Shown: piece by piece, positions 35,894 through 43,065 of the stretch | Layout of the letters: each line of letters starts with the position of its first letter | How positions within the stretch are numbered: position 1 is the first letter of the stretch | Assembly: GCA_947165105.1 (NCBI GenBank) | Contig: CAMUZC010000003.1 | Span: forward strand, 1-63,836 | Reading direction: 5' to 3' | Origin: an uncultured Lachnospiraceae bacterium | GTDB lineage: Bacteria; Bacillota_A; Clostridia; TANB77; CAG-508 | Length of the DNA stretch: 63,836 nt | Notes under the pieces: model-generated | The model's input: only the letters and a program-made list of their open reading frames with translations | The model's database searches: none | Told to the model about the DNA's origin: nothing | Translations under genes and position numbers: made by a program

Positions 35894-36739
35894 ATGGATT
35901 TTAGCAATATTAGAGTATGTGCTTTTGTAGGACCATCAGGAACAGGGAAAAGCTACAGAGCACAGATGGTTGCAGGAGAAAATGATATAGAATTTATAAT
36001 AGATGATGGACTTTTAGTAAAAGGTAATGCAGTTGTTGCTGGAACATCAGCAAAAAAAGCACCAACAAAAGTCGAAACAGTTAAACATGCATTATTCTAT
36101 GAAGAAAATGAAAAAAGGGAAATGCAAGAAGCTTTTGTAAAATATAACCCAAAAGCAATTTTAATTCTAGGAACTTCCGATGGAATGGTGGCTAAAATAG
36201 CTGCGAATCTTGGACTTCCACCAATTAGCAAGACTGTTTATATAAATGAAGTAGCAACAGAGGAAGAAATGGAGAATGCAAGAAGAATTCGTGTTACAGA
36301 AGGAAAACATGTAATTCCAGTTCCAACTTTTGAAATAAAAAAAGAATTTTCAGGATATTTATTAGATCCGTTACAAATTTTCAAATCAACGGGTAGAGGA
36401 AAAACCCCATATATGGCAGAAAAGTCTATTATTAGGCCAACATTTAGTTATATGGGAAATTTTACAATATCTGATAATGTCTTTAAGCAAATTATTGAAC
36501 ATTTGGCCAATAAAGAACCGTCAATTTATAAGGTTGTACGAACAAGGGTAAATAAAGGTGAATTAGGTACAGAGATTTATATGGAAGTTATTGTAAATTA
36601 TGGCAAGAAAATTGTGGATATCTTACAAGATTTTCAAATTAGGTCTAAGAAGGAAATTGAAAGATTAACAGCTATGAATGTGGCCAAAATAGATGTTATG
36701 GCTAAAGGAATTAATATTCCTAAAGATATGAAGTTGTAA
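35894..36739 (+). CDS. P-loop ATPase with a C-terminal Asp23-like domain
   Basis: A 281-residue protein. The N-terminus has FVGPSGTGKSYRAQ (Walker A, about residues 10-23) and a later ILILGTSDGMV that could form a beta-strand/Walker B-type segment. The last 75 residues (VVRTRVNKGELGTEIYMEVI, VNYGKKIVDILQDFQIRSKK, ERLTAMNVAKIDVMAKGI) follow the Asp23/Gls24 envelope-stress pattern: alternating strands, then the vQ..v...ie.ltg helix and a closing strand. Asp23 proteins are membrane-associated and highly expressed in Gram-positives. ATG 35894 follows AGAAAGGAAAAG. It is 21 bp before cmk-plsC, so the products may share membrane work. The fold assignment is by eye. Confidence 0.6.
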   Translation: MDFSNIRVCAFVGPSGTGKSYRAQMVAGENDIEFIIDDGLLVKGNAVVAGTSAKKAPTKVETVKHALFYEENEKREMQEAFVKYNPKAILILGTSDGMVAKIAANLGLPPISKTVYINEVATEEEMENARRIRVTEGKHVIPVPTFEIKKEFSGYLLDPLQIFKSTGRGKTPYMAEKSIIRPTFSYMGNFTISDNVFKQIIEHLANKEPSIYKVVRTRVNKGELGTEIYMEVIVNYGKKIVDILQDFQIRSKKEIERLTAMNVAKIDVMAKGINIPKDMKL

Positions 36740-36760
36740 ATAAGAAAGGAAGAATAAAAA

Positions 36761-38080
36761 ATGGGTTTTGTTGTAGCAATTGATGGACCGGCAGGTAGTG
36801 GTAAGGGTACAATTACTTCTATTATTGCAAAGAAAATGAAATTAAATAGTATAGATACAGGAGCAATGTATAGATGTGTTACACTAGCATGTATAAGAAA
36901 CAATGTTGATATTACTAATATCGATAAAGTTAAAGAAATACTTGATAGTATTAACATTGAACTAATTAAAGAAAAGGATACACTAATAGTAAAATTAAAT
37001 GGAGAAGATGTATCAAAAGAAATTAGAGAAAATCCAGTAAATAAAATGGTTTCTCAAGTATCTGCAATAAAAGAAGTAAGAGATAAATTAGTCGAATTAC
37101 AAAGAGAAATGGCTGAAAGTCAAGATGTTATAATGGAAGGAAGAGACATTACAACAGTAGTTTTTCCTAATGCTGATGTAAAAATATATTTAGATGCAGA
37201 ATTAGAAGAAAGAGCAAGAAGAAGATATGCTCAAAACCAATCTAAAAACATTGAATGTACATTTGAAGAAGTTCTTGAAGATATGAGAAAAAGAGACGAG
37301 AACGATATGAACAAACCATATGGAGCTTTAAAAAAAGCTGATGACGCTATTGTTGTTGATTCAACAAATTTAAGTCAAAATCAAGTGGTAAAGAAAATTG
37401 AAAAAATAATAAAAACAAAGAAACAAGTTAATAAATTAGAGCCAAAAATCTATTGGGAAAGACCAGAAACTAAATGGAAAATTTTTGTAAGAAAAATTAC
37501 TAAAGGTTTTCTAAGAACACTATATAGAATAGCATTTAGAATGGAAATTACGGGTGAAGAAAATAAAACTAAAGCAGGTCAAAATGGTGGATTTATAATC
37601 TGTGCAAACCATGTAAACTTTTTGGATGCGGTTGCAGTAGTAGTTTTTAGCAAAGAAAAAATAAGATTTATAGGAAAATATGACTTAGCAAGAGTTGGAA
37701 TAATAAGATGGTTAGAGCATTTATTTGATGTAATACCAATTAAGAGAAATACTCAAGATTTGGAAGCAATGAAACGTTCTTTAAAAGCATTGAAAAACGG
37801 CGAAATATTAGGAATCTTTCCTGAAGGAACAAGAAGAGGAATGGCAAAAAATCAGAAAGTAAAAAATGGAGCAGCATTTATGGCAATCAGATCTGGAGTT
37901 CCTGTGGTACCTGTTGGAATATCAGGAAGTTTTAAACCATTTGGTAAGGTAAAAATAACTTACGGTGAGCCTTTAGATATGTCAAAATACAAAATAAAAG
38001 GCAAAGAAAAAGAAGGACAAGAGCTAGCAACAAAAGAAATAATGGACAATATTGTTATGTTGACAAATGGAAAAAAATAA
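36761..38080 (+). CDS. Cytidylate kinase fused to 1-acyl-glycerol-3-phosphate acyltransferase (Cmk-PlsC)
   Basis: A 439-residue bifunctional protein. Residues 1-220 are cytidylate kinase: IDGPAGSGKGTI (P-loop), DTGAMYR, MEGRDITTVVFPNADVKIYLD and ERARRRY (CMP phosphorylation in nucleotide metabolism). Residues about 235-439 are PlsC-type acyltransferase: CANHVNFLDAV (HX4D catalytic pair), FPEGTRRG (phosphate-binding) and VPVVPVGISG. The fused activities link CMP/CDP supply with phosphatidate synthesis for phospholipids, since both feed CDP-diacylglycerol. Each half is complete. It is upstream of an S1-domain protein, the classical cmk-rpsA neighbourhood. Confidence 0.93.
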   Translation: MGFVVAIDGPAGSGKGTITSIIAKKMKLNSIDTGAMYRCVTLACIRNNVDITNIDKVKEILDSINIELIKEKDTLIVKLNGEDVSKEIRENPVNKMVSQVSAIKEVRDKLVELQREMAESQDVIMEGRDITTVVFPNADVKIYLDAELEERARRRYAQNQSKNIECTFEEVLEDMRKRDENDMNKPYGALKKADDAIVVDSTNLSQNQVVKKIEKIIKTKKQVNKLEPKIYWERPETKWKIFVRKITKGFLRTLYRIAFRMEITGEENKTKAGQNGGFIICANHVNFLDAVAVVVFSKEKIRFIGKYDLARVGIIRWLEHLFDVIPIKRNTQDLEAMKRSLKALKNGEILGIFPEGTRRGMAKNQKVKNGAAFMAIRSGVPVVPVGISGSFKPFGKVKITYGEPLDMSKYKIKGKEKEGQELATKEIMDNIVMLTNGKK

Positions 38081-38088
38081 TATATAAT
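38060..38088 (+). promoter_or_regulatory. Perfect-consensus sigma-A promoter for the S1 gene
   Basis: TTGACA at 38060-38065 and TATAAT at 38083-38088 with exactly 17 bp between them. The -35 lies within the last codons of cmk-plsC. A hairpin TGCCAT/ATGGCA (38104-38120) follows in the roughly 50-nt leader. Confidence 0.8.
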
Positions 38089-38142
38089 AATGAACTATAA
38101 GTTGTGCCATAAAACATGGCATATCGAAAGGAAAAAGATAGT

Positions 38143-39294
38143 ATGGATAATATGAGTTTTGAAGAATTATTGAATCAAACTTTAAAAGAAATTAGAGTTG
38201 GACAAACAGTAACAGGAAATATAATAAATATAAATTCTCAAGGAGAAATTTTTGTTGATTTAGGATATAAAGCGGATGGAATTATTCCAAGAAATGAGTT
38301 TTCATTTAACGAAAACGATGATCCAAGAGATACATTTAAAGTTGGTGACAGAATTACAGCTGATGTAATTAAATTAAATGATGGATTAGGTAATGTTTTG
38401 TTATCATACAAAAAAGCAAATTCAAAGATTGTTAAACAAGAATTTGAAAGTAAAGTAAAAAATAATTGTACTTTTACAGAAAAAGTTACAGCAGTGAATG
38501 ACAATGGTTTAATAGTGGATTACAAAGGAATTAGAATTTTTATTCCATTATCATTATCAGCAATTCCAAGGGATGCAAAAATAGACGACTATAAAGGTAA
38601 AGAAATTACATTTAGAGTAATCGAATACAATGAACAAGCAAGAAAAGTTATAGGTTCAGTAAAAGTTTTATTAGATGAACAAAAACATGCAAAAGAAGCA
38701 GAATTTTGGAATAACATTGAAATTGGAAAAATGTATAAAGGAACCGTAACAAGCTTAAGTTCATATGGAGCATTTGTTGATATTAATGGAGTAGTTCAAG
38801 GCTTATTACATATTTCTGGAATGACATGGGAAAGAGATAAAAAACCAGCAGATATTTTAAAAGTTGGTCAAGAAATAAAAGTTAAAGTTATTGAGTTCGA
38901 CAAAGAAAATAAAAGACTAAAACTTGAATATGACAAAAAAGGAGCAAATCCATGGGACAAATTTGCAGAAAAGTATAATGTAAATGATGTTGTTACAGTT
39001 AAGGTTGCAAATCTAATGCCTTTTGGAGCTTTTGTCATCATAGATAAAGGTATTGAAGGATTAGTTCATATTTCACAAATAAGTGAAAAAAGAATTACAA
39101 GACCGGAAGAAGTTTTAAAAGTTGGACAAAAAGTTAATGCAAAAATTATTAACATTGATTTGGAAAATAAAAAAATCGAGCTTTCAATCAGAGAGTTAGA
39201 GGGAACATCTAATGAAATGATTGAGGATGTAGAAGAAAAAACTGAAGAAAATAATAATCAAGAAAACGTTTCAAATGATACTGAACAAGATTAA
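38143..39294 (+). CDS. Ribosomal protein S1-like RNA-binding protein (four S1 domains)
   Basis: A 383-residue protein with four S1 OB-fold domains: GQTVTGNIININSQGEIFVDLG near residue 15, a divergent second unit near 95-170, GKMYKGTVTSLSSYGAFVDING near 195 and NDVVTVKVANLMPFGAFVII near 280. The last two carry the strong RNA-binding GAFV pattern with GLLHISG / GLVHISQ. An acidic tail follows. In Firmicutes such proteins are S1 homologues or general translation/RNA factors rather than essential long S1. ATG 38143 follows CGAAAGGAAAAAG; the frame from 38116 would start inside a leader hairpin. Confidence 0.88.
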   Translation: MDNMSFEELLNQTLKEIRVGQTVTGNIININSQGEIFVDLGYKADGIIPRNEFSFNENDDPRDTFKVGDRITADVIKLNDGLGNVLLSYKKANSKIVKQEFESKVKNNCTFTEKVTAVNDNGLIVDYKGIRIFIPLSLSAIPRDAKIDDYKGKEITFRVIEYNEQARKVIGSVKVLLDEQKHAKEAEFWNNIEIGKMYKGTVTSLSSYGAFVDINGVVQGLLHISGMTWERDKKPADILKVGQEIKVKVIEFDKENKRLKLEYDKKGANPWDKFAEKYNVNDVVTVKVANLMPFGAFVIIDKGIEGLVHISQISEKRITRPEEVLKVGQKVNAKIINIDLENKKIELSIRELEGTSNEMIEDVEEKTEENNNQENVSNDTEQD

Positions 39295-39381
39295 AACAAG
39301 GTGCCAGGCATTTAGCAATTATGTTAGTGCTTGGCTAATGTAATGTTTAAGGAAATAAAAAAAGAGGGAGAGAATAAAAAA

Positions 39382-41202
39382 ATGAAAAACGAAAAAATTA
39401 GAAACATAGCAATAATCGCACACGTTGACCACGGAAAAACAACATTAGTGGATGCCTTATTAAGACAGAGCCACATATTTAGAGAAAATGAACAAGTTGC
39501 TGAAAGAGTAATGGATTCAAATGATTTGGAAAAAGAAAGAGGAATTACAATTCTTTCTAAAAACACATCAGTTATGTATAATGGAATTAAAATCAACATT
39601 GTTGATACTCCAGGACATGCTGACTTCGGTGGAGAAGTTGAAAGGGTTTTAAGAACAGTTGATGGTGTTTTACTATTAGTTGATGCTTTTGAAGGACCAA
39701 TGCCTCAAACAAGAGAAGTATTGAAAAAATCACTAGCTGCTAATTTAAAACCAATAGTTGTAATTAACAAAATTGATAGACCAGGAGCAAATCCATTAAA
39801 AGTTGTTGACCAAGTTATCGAATTATTCATCGAATTAGATGCATCTGACGAACAATTAGATTTCCCAGTAATTTATGCATCAGCTAAAAATGGTATAGCT
39901 AAAATGAATTTAGAAGATGAAACAGATAATGTTCACTGCATTTTCGATACAATCATTAATACAATTGAAGCACCAAAATGCGAAATGGAAGGACCTGCTC
40001 AATTATTAGTTTCTAACATTGATTATGATGATTATTTAGGAAGAATTGCTGTAGGAAGAATTGAAAGAGGAACAATTAAAAATGGTATGCCAATAGCAAT
40101 TTGTAAACAAGACAAAAATCAACAAGGAAAAATTGCTAAATTATTCACTTATGTTGGATTAAAGAAAGCAGAAGTTGAAGAAGCTCAAGCAGGAGATATT
40201 GTTGCTTTATCAGGAATTGCTGATATCAACATAGGAGATACAATCTGTGATATAAATAATCCAGACAAAATTCCATTTGTTGATATTGATGAACCAACAG
40301 TATCTATGACATTCAGCGTAAATAACGGACCTTTAGCTGGTAAAGAAGGACAATATATCACATCAAGACATATCAGAGATAGATTATTCAAAGAATTAGA
40401 AAGAAACGTAAGCTTACGTGTTAAAGAAACAGATTCAGCAGATAGCTTTGAAGTATGTGGACGTGGTGAATTACACTTATCAGTATTAATTGAAACAATG
40501 AGAAGAGAAGGATTTGAATTATTAGTTTCTCGTCCAAAAGTTATTTTCAAAGAAATTGATGGCGTAAAATGCGAACCAATGGAAAGATTAGTTGTAAACG
40601 TACCAGATGATTCAATAGGAACAGTTATTGAAAAATTAGGAAGACGTAAAGCTGAGATGGTAAACATGGAACCAGCTGAAATTGGACATACAAAAATAGA
40701 GTTTAAAATTCCTGCACGTGGTTTAATTGGATATAGAACAGAGTTCTTAACAGATACAAAAGGTGAAGGAACAATGAACAGTATATTTGATTGTTATGAA
40801 CCATATAAAGGTGAAATTTCTTCAAGAACAAGAGGTGTGCTAGTAGCATTTGAAGCAGGAACATCTGTAACTTATGGATTATATAATGCTCAAGAAAGAG
40901 GAGAATTATTAATTGGTGCTGGTGTTGAAGTGTATGAAGGAATGATAGTTGGTATCAACTCTAGAAATGAAGACATTGCAATCAACGTTTGTAAAGAAAA
41001 ACACTTAACAAATACAAGAGCTTCAGGTTCAGATGATGCATTACGTTTAGTACCACCACTACAAATGTCATTAGAAAAAGCTATTGAATTTATAGCTGAA
41101 GATGAGTTAGTTGAGGTTACACCATTAAATATTAGATTAAGAAAAGTTATATTAGATAGTAAGACAAGAGAAAGAGAAGCTAGAAGAAATGCTGCTCAAT
41201 AA
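39382..41202 (+). CDS. typA: Ribosome-associated GTPase TypA/BipA
   Basis: A 606-residue translational GTPase of the EF-G family. Motifs: IAHVDHGKTTLVDALL (G1), RGITILSKNTSV (G2 region), DTPGHADFGGEVERVL (G3), NKIDRPGANP (G4) and ASAKNG (G5). Domain III, V and the TypA-specific C-terminal domain follow: GRGELHLSVLIETMRREGFE, RGVLVAFEAGTSVTYGL and NIRLRK. TypA helps 50S assembly and cold/stress growth. ATG 39382 follows AGGGAGAG; the ORF extension to 39331 lacks a site. Downstream lies the candidate toxin-antitoxin locus. Confidence 0.96.
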   Translation: MKNEKIRNIAIIAHVDHGKTTLVDALLRQSHIFRENEQVAERVMDSNDLEKERGITILSKNTSVMYNGIKINIVDTPGHADFGGEVERVLRTVDGVLLLVDAFEGPMPQTREVLKKSLAANLKPIVVINKIDRPGANPLKVVDQVIELFIELDASDEQLDFPVIYASAKNGIAKMNLEDETDNVHCIFDTIINTIEAPKCEMEGPAQLLVSNIDYDDYLGRIAVGRIERGTIKNGMPIAICKQDKNQQGKIAKLFTYVGLKKAEVEEAQAGDIVALSGIADINIGDTICDINNPDKIPFVDIDEPTVSMTFSVNNGPLAGKEGQYITSRHIRDRLFKELERNVSLRVKETDSADSFEVCGRGELHLSVLIETMRREGFELLVSRPKVIFKEIDGVKCEPMERLVVNVPDDSIGTVIEKLGRRKAEMVNMEPAEIGHTKIEFKIPARGLIGYRTEFLTDTKGEGTMNSIFDCYEPYKGEISSRTRGVLVAFEAGTSVTYGLYNAQERGELLIGAGVEVYEGMIVGINSRNEDIAINVCKEKHLTNTRASGSDDALRLVPPLQMSLEKAIEFIAEDELVEVTPLNIRLRKVILDSKTREREARRNAAQ

Positions 41203-41250
41203 TTGTCGAAATTTGTCGAGAAGTTTTTGATGGATAATTTTAAGTAATGT

Positions 41251-41279
41251 TTGACATATTATAGGATAGATGTTATAAT
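41251..41279 (+). promoter_or_regulatory. Perfect-consensus promoter of the candidate antitoxin RNA
   Basis: TTGACA at 41251-41256 and TATAAT at 41274-41279 with a 17-bp spacer. No plus-strand gene follows before a terminator 46 nt downstream, so its product is a small RNA. Confidence 0.85.
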
Positions 41280-41285
41280 AACATT

Positions 41286-41359
41286 AGCGAAAGCGTTAAA
41301 TCGAATAAACTCAATTAAAGCACGAAAAAAGAGATATGCAGACCACATATCTCTTTTTT
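41286..41359 (+). ncRNA. Candidate type I antitoxin small RNA (about 75 nt)
   Basis: It is bounded by a consensus promoter and a terminator. The transcript has no usable open frame. Its 5' region carries GCGAAAGC (GNRA-capped mini-hairpin) and then two segments, TTAAATCGAA (41296-41305) and ACTCAATT (41309-41316), that are repeated exactly at 41481-41490 and 41494-41501, the antisense of the start region of the peptide gene. It can therefore pair with that mRNA over 10, 8 and 7 bp blocks. Its terminator loop CAGACCA contains GACCA, complementary to UGGUC in the mRNA terminator loop. This matches the par/Fst RNA II design. Not verified experimentally. Confidence 0.7.
41325..41359 (+). terminator. 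Terminator of the candidate antitoxin RNA
   Basis: AAAAAAGAGATATG (41325-41338), loop CAGACCA, CATATCTCTTTTTT (41346-41359). The A-run makes it partly bidirectional. Confidence 0.9.
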
Positions 41360-41365
41360 CATTTT

Positions 41366-41399
41366 AAATAAAAAAGAGCAGTTGACCAGACTGCTCTTT
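41366..41399 (-). terminator. Terminator of the candidate toxin mRNA
   Basis: On the minus strand: AAAGAGCAGT, loop CTGGTCA, ACTGCTCTTTTTTA. It lies 14 bp from the antitoxin terminator, back to back. The loop shares TGGTC/GACCA complementarity with the antitoxin loop. Confidence 0.88.
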
Positions 41400-41412
41400 G
41401 ATTAGTTATGTA

Positions 41413-41499
41413 CTAATCTTTTGTACTTTCCTCCTTCTCATTGTCTTTTTTGTCAAGCAAAAGGACAATTAAGAAGAAAATTAAATCGAAACTACTCAA
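41413..41499 (-). CDS. 28-residue hydrophobic peptide, candidate Fst-like type I toxin
   Basis: Minus-strand frame TTG 41499 to TAG 41413. The ribosome binding site AAAGGAGGTG (41516-41507) is nearly perfect with a 9-nt gap. The peptide begins MSSFDLIFFLIVLLLDKK, a single short TM segment, and ends in a charged tail DNEKEESTKD. This is the size and layout of Fst/Ldr type I toxins (TM helix then charged tail), though the Fst family's conserved proline is absent. The mRNA 5' end can fold UCCUUU/AAAGGA, and the same UCCUUU could also cover the AAAGGA of the ribosome binding site. Too short for usual gene callers. Confidence 0.68.
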   Translation of the reverse strand: MSSFDLIFFLIVLLLDKKDNEKEESTKD

Positions 41500-41549
41500 T
41501 TTAAAACACCTCCTTTCACAAAGATTTCCTTTATGAAAAGGATGCGTAT

Positions 41550-41578
41550 ATTATACTATTTTTGACAGCTAAAAACAA
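41550..41578 (-). promoter_or_regulatory. Promoter of the candidate toxin mRNA
   Basis: On the minus strand TTGTTT (41578-41573), 17 bp, TATAAT (41555-41550). Transcription would begin near 41543 and give an mRNA of about 178 nt to the terminator at 41366. Confidence 0.72.
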
Positions 41579-41650
41579 TATGATACAGCTATAAATCGTG
41601 TGACAAAAATCGACAAATATATTAAAAGTTAAATTGTGAATATTATTATT

Positions 41651-41688
41651 AAAAAGAAAAAGAGCCATTTGCAAAAGCAAATGGCTTT
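41651..41688 (-). terminator. Terminator of the 151-residue hypothetical gene
   Basis: Arms GCCATTTGC (41664-41672) and GCAAATGGC (41677-41685) with AAAA loop; the minus-strand U-tract is the complement of the A-rich run at 41651-41663. It begins 6 bp after the gene's stop and isolates it from the toxin unit. Confidence 0.88.
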
Positions 41689-41693
41689 TAGAA

Positions 41694-42149
41694 TTATTCC
41701 ACTTCGGAATCTCTGAAAATGAAATAAAGCAATTCTTCAGATGCAGAACTGTATTTATAGAATACTGCTGTATCTTTGAACAAACTGGAAAAGTCAACTG
41801 CATTTACAACACTTTCGAACTGTAATGTGATTTTTCCAATATTCTCTAATTTCACATATGCAGAATCGAATCCTGGACATATTTCTTCATAGCCCGTGAA
41901 AACAGAATATTCTTTTGTGAAGTTTCCTTTTTTTTCATCGAGAGGAATCTGAATTACAACAGCACAGTATGTTCCCTTAGGAATCTTGAAAGCTGATACT
42001 GGCGCATTTTTAAGCAAGTTCTCAATGTCTTTTTCAGCCTTTTTTAAAACAGCTGATAATTCCATTTCCTTTTTTCTTGCTTTTTCAGCTTCTTCCTGTT
42101 CGACCTGTTGCTGTTCAGCAATCCGTTCTTTAAAAATTTCCTGAATCAT
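41694..42149 (-). CDS. Hypothetical protein, 151 residues, unusual base composition
   Basis: I do not recognise a family. Residues 1-55 are a charged helix likely to be coiled coil (RIAEQQQVEQEEAEKARKKE, LKKAEKDIENLL). Residues 60-151 look like a compact beta-rich domain: FKIPKGTYCAVVIQIPL, SVFTGYEEICPGFDSAYV and FESVVNAVDFSSLFKDTAVF. No signal peptide or TM. ATG 42149 follows AAAGGAA; a consensus promoter lies upstream and a terminator downstream, so it is an independently regulated single gene. It is visibly richer in G+C and in CTG, CAG and TTC codons than neighbours, a sign of transfer. Confidence 0.7.
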   Translation of the reverse strand: MIQEIFKERIAEQQQVEQEEAEKARKKEMELSAVLKKAEKDIENLLKNAPVSAFKIPKGTYCAVVIQIPLDEKKGNFTKEYSVFTGYEEICPGFDSAYVKLENIGKITLQFESVVNAVDFSSLFKDTAVFYKYSSASEELLYFIFRDSEVE

Positions 42150-42244
42150 AGAAAATTCCTTTCTCCTCAATTCGAGGCAGTTTAATGTGTTTAATGTTCC
42201 TAGTCATGAAACAAAATAAATGAATACCTTAAAAGGTCCTTAAA

Positions 42245-42273
42245 AGTATAACATTTTCAACGAATTTTGTCAA
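42245..42273 (-). promoter_or_regulatory. Sigma-A promoter of the 151-residue gene
   Basis: On the minus strand TTGACA (42273-42268), 17 bp, TATACT (42250-42245). It is followed by a leader of about 90 nt. Confidence 0.78.
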
Positions 42274-42422
42274 TGAGTTAAGTTTATTACAGCCATAAAT
42301 GCAATATTATATAACGTAATTCTACATATCTTTTATTTGTAAAATTTTATCGAAAAAAGTAGAAATAACAAACATAATAATGTATAATTAAATTATATGA
42401 AAATACCTAAGGAGGTCCAACC

Positions 42423-43001
42423 ATGAATATAATTATAGCAAGCAATAATCAGGGAAAAATAAGAGAATTCAAAAAAATGCTAGAACCAATGGGATACACA
42501 GTTTTATCTCAAAGTGAAGCAGGAATAAATCTAGAGGTAGAAGAAACAGGAACAACATTCAAAGAAAATGCAACATTAAAAGCAGAAGCAATCTATAATA
42601 TAAAACACACATCAGTATTATCAGATGATAGCGGAATTGAAGTAGAGTTCTTAAACATGGAACCAGGAATATATTCAGCAAGATATATGGGATTAGATAG
42701 TGATGAAGCAAGAAGAAATTGTATTTTAGAAAAAATGCAAGGAGTAGAAGAAAGTAAAAGAAACGCACGCTTTGTATGTTGCATTTGTTATATAGATGAA
42801 AATGGAAACAAGCAATATGCTGAAGGATATTGGAATGGTAGAATAGCGGGAGAGGCCAGAGGAGAAAATGGATTTGGTTATGATCCAATATTTATTCCAG
42901 AAGGTTATAATATAACAAGTGCTGAAATGTCACCAGAAGAAAAAAATATGAAATCACATAGAGCACTTGCATTGAAGAAATTAAAGGAAATTTTAAATTG
43001 A
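42423..43001 (+). CDS. rdgB: XTP/dITP diphosphatase (RdgB/HAM1 family)
   Basis: It hydrolyses non-canonical purine nucleoside triphosphates (ITP, dITP, XTP) to monophosphates, protecting DNA and RNA. The 192 residues include IIASNNQGKIREFKKML (SxNxGK substrate motif), ETGTTFKENATLKA, VLSDDSGIEVEFL (catalytic Asp), GIYSARYMG, EARGENGFGYDPIFIP and MSPEEKNMKSHRALAL. ATG 42423 follows TAAGGAGGT. An AT-rich TATAAT (42383-42388) may be its -10, but the -35 is weak. Confidence 0.94.
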   Translation: MNIIIASNNQGKIREFKKMLEPMGYTVLSQSEAGINLEVEETGTTFKENATLKAEAIYNIKHTSVLSDDSGIEVEFLNMEPGIYSARYMGLDSDEARRNCILEKMQGVEESKRNARFVCCICYIDENGNKQYAEGYWNGRIAGEARGENGFGYDPIFIPEGYNITSAEMSPEEKNMKSHRALALKKLKEILN

Positions 43002-43007
43002 AATACA

Positions 43008-43038
43008 GAGACTTTTTTGAACGGTCTTTTGTCATCTC
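43008..43038 (+). repeat. Degenerate dispersed repeat, copy 5 (upstream of the TIGR02206 gene)
   Basis: A 31-nt unit from GAGACTTTTTTGAACGGTC to GTCATCTC, in the gap after rdgB and just ahead of the membrane-protein start. Core reads GAACGGTC, so it is in the opposite orientation to most leader copies. Confidence 0.55.
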
Positions 43039-43065
43039 AAAATGAAAGGTTTAAAAGGTGAAAAA

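Noticed and set aside
41325..41399. Two adjacent hairpins as simple terminators of typA
   Set aside because: They explain termination of typA only partly: a perfect promoter lies between typA and the hairpins, and the loops and upstream segments match a second transcript on the other strand.
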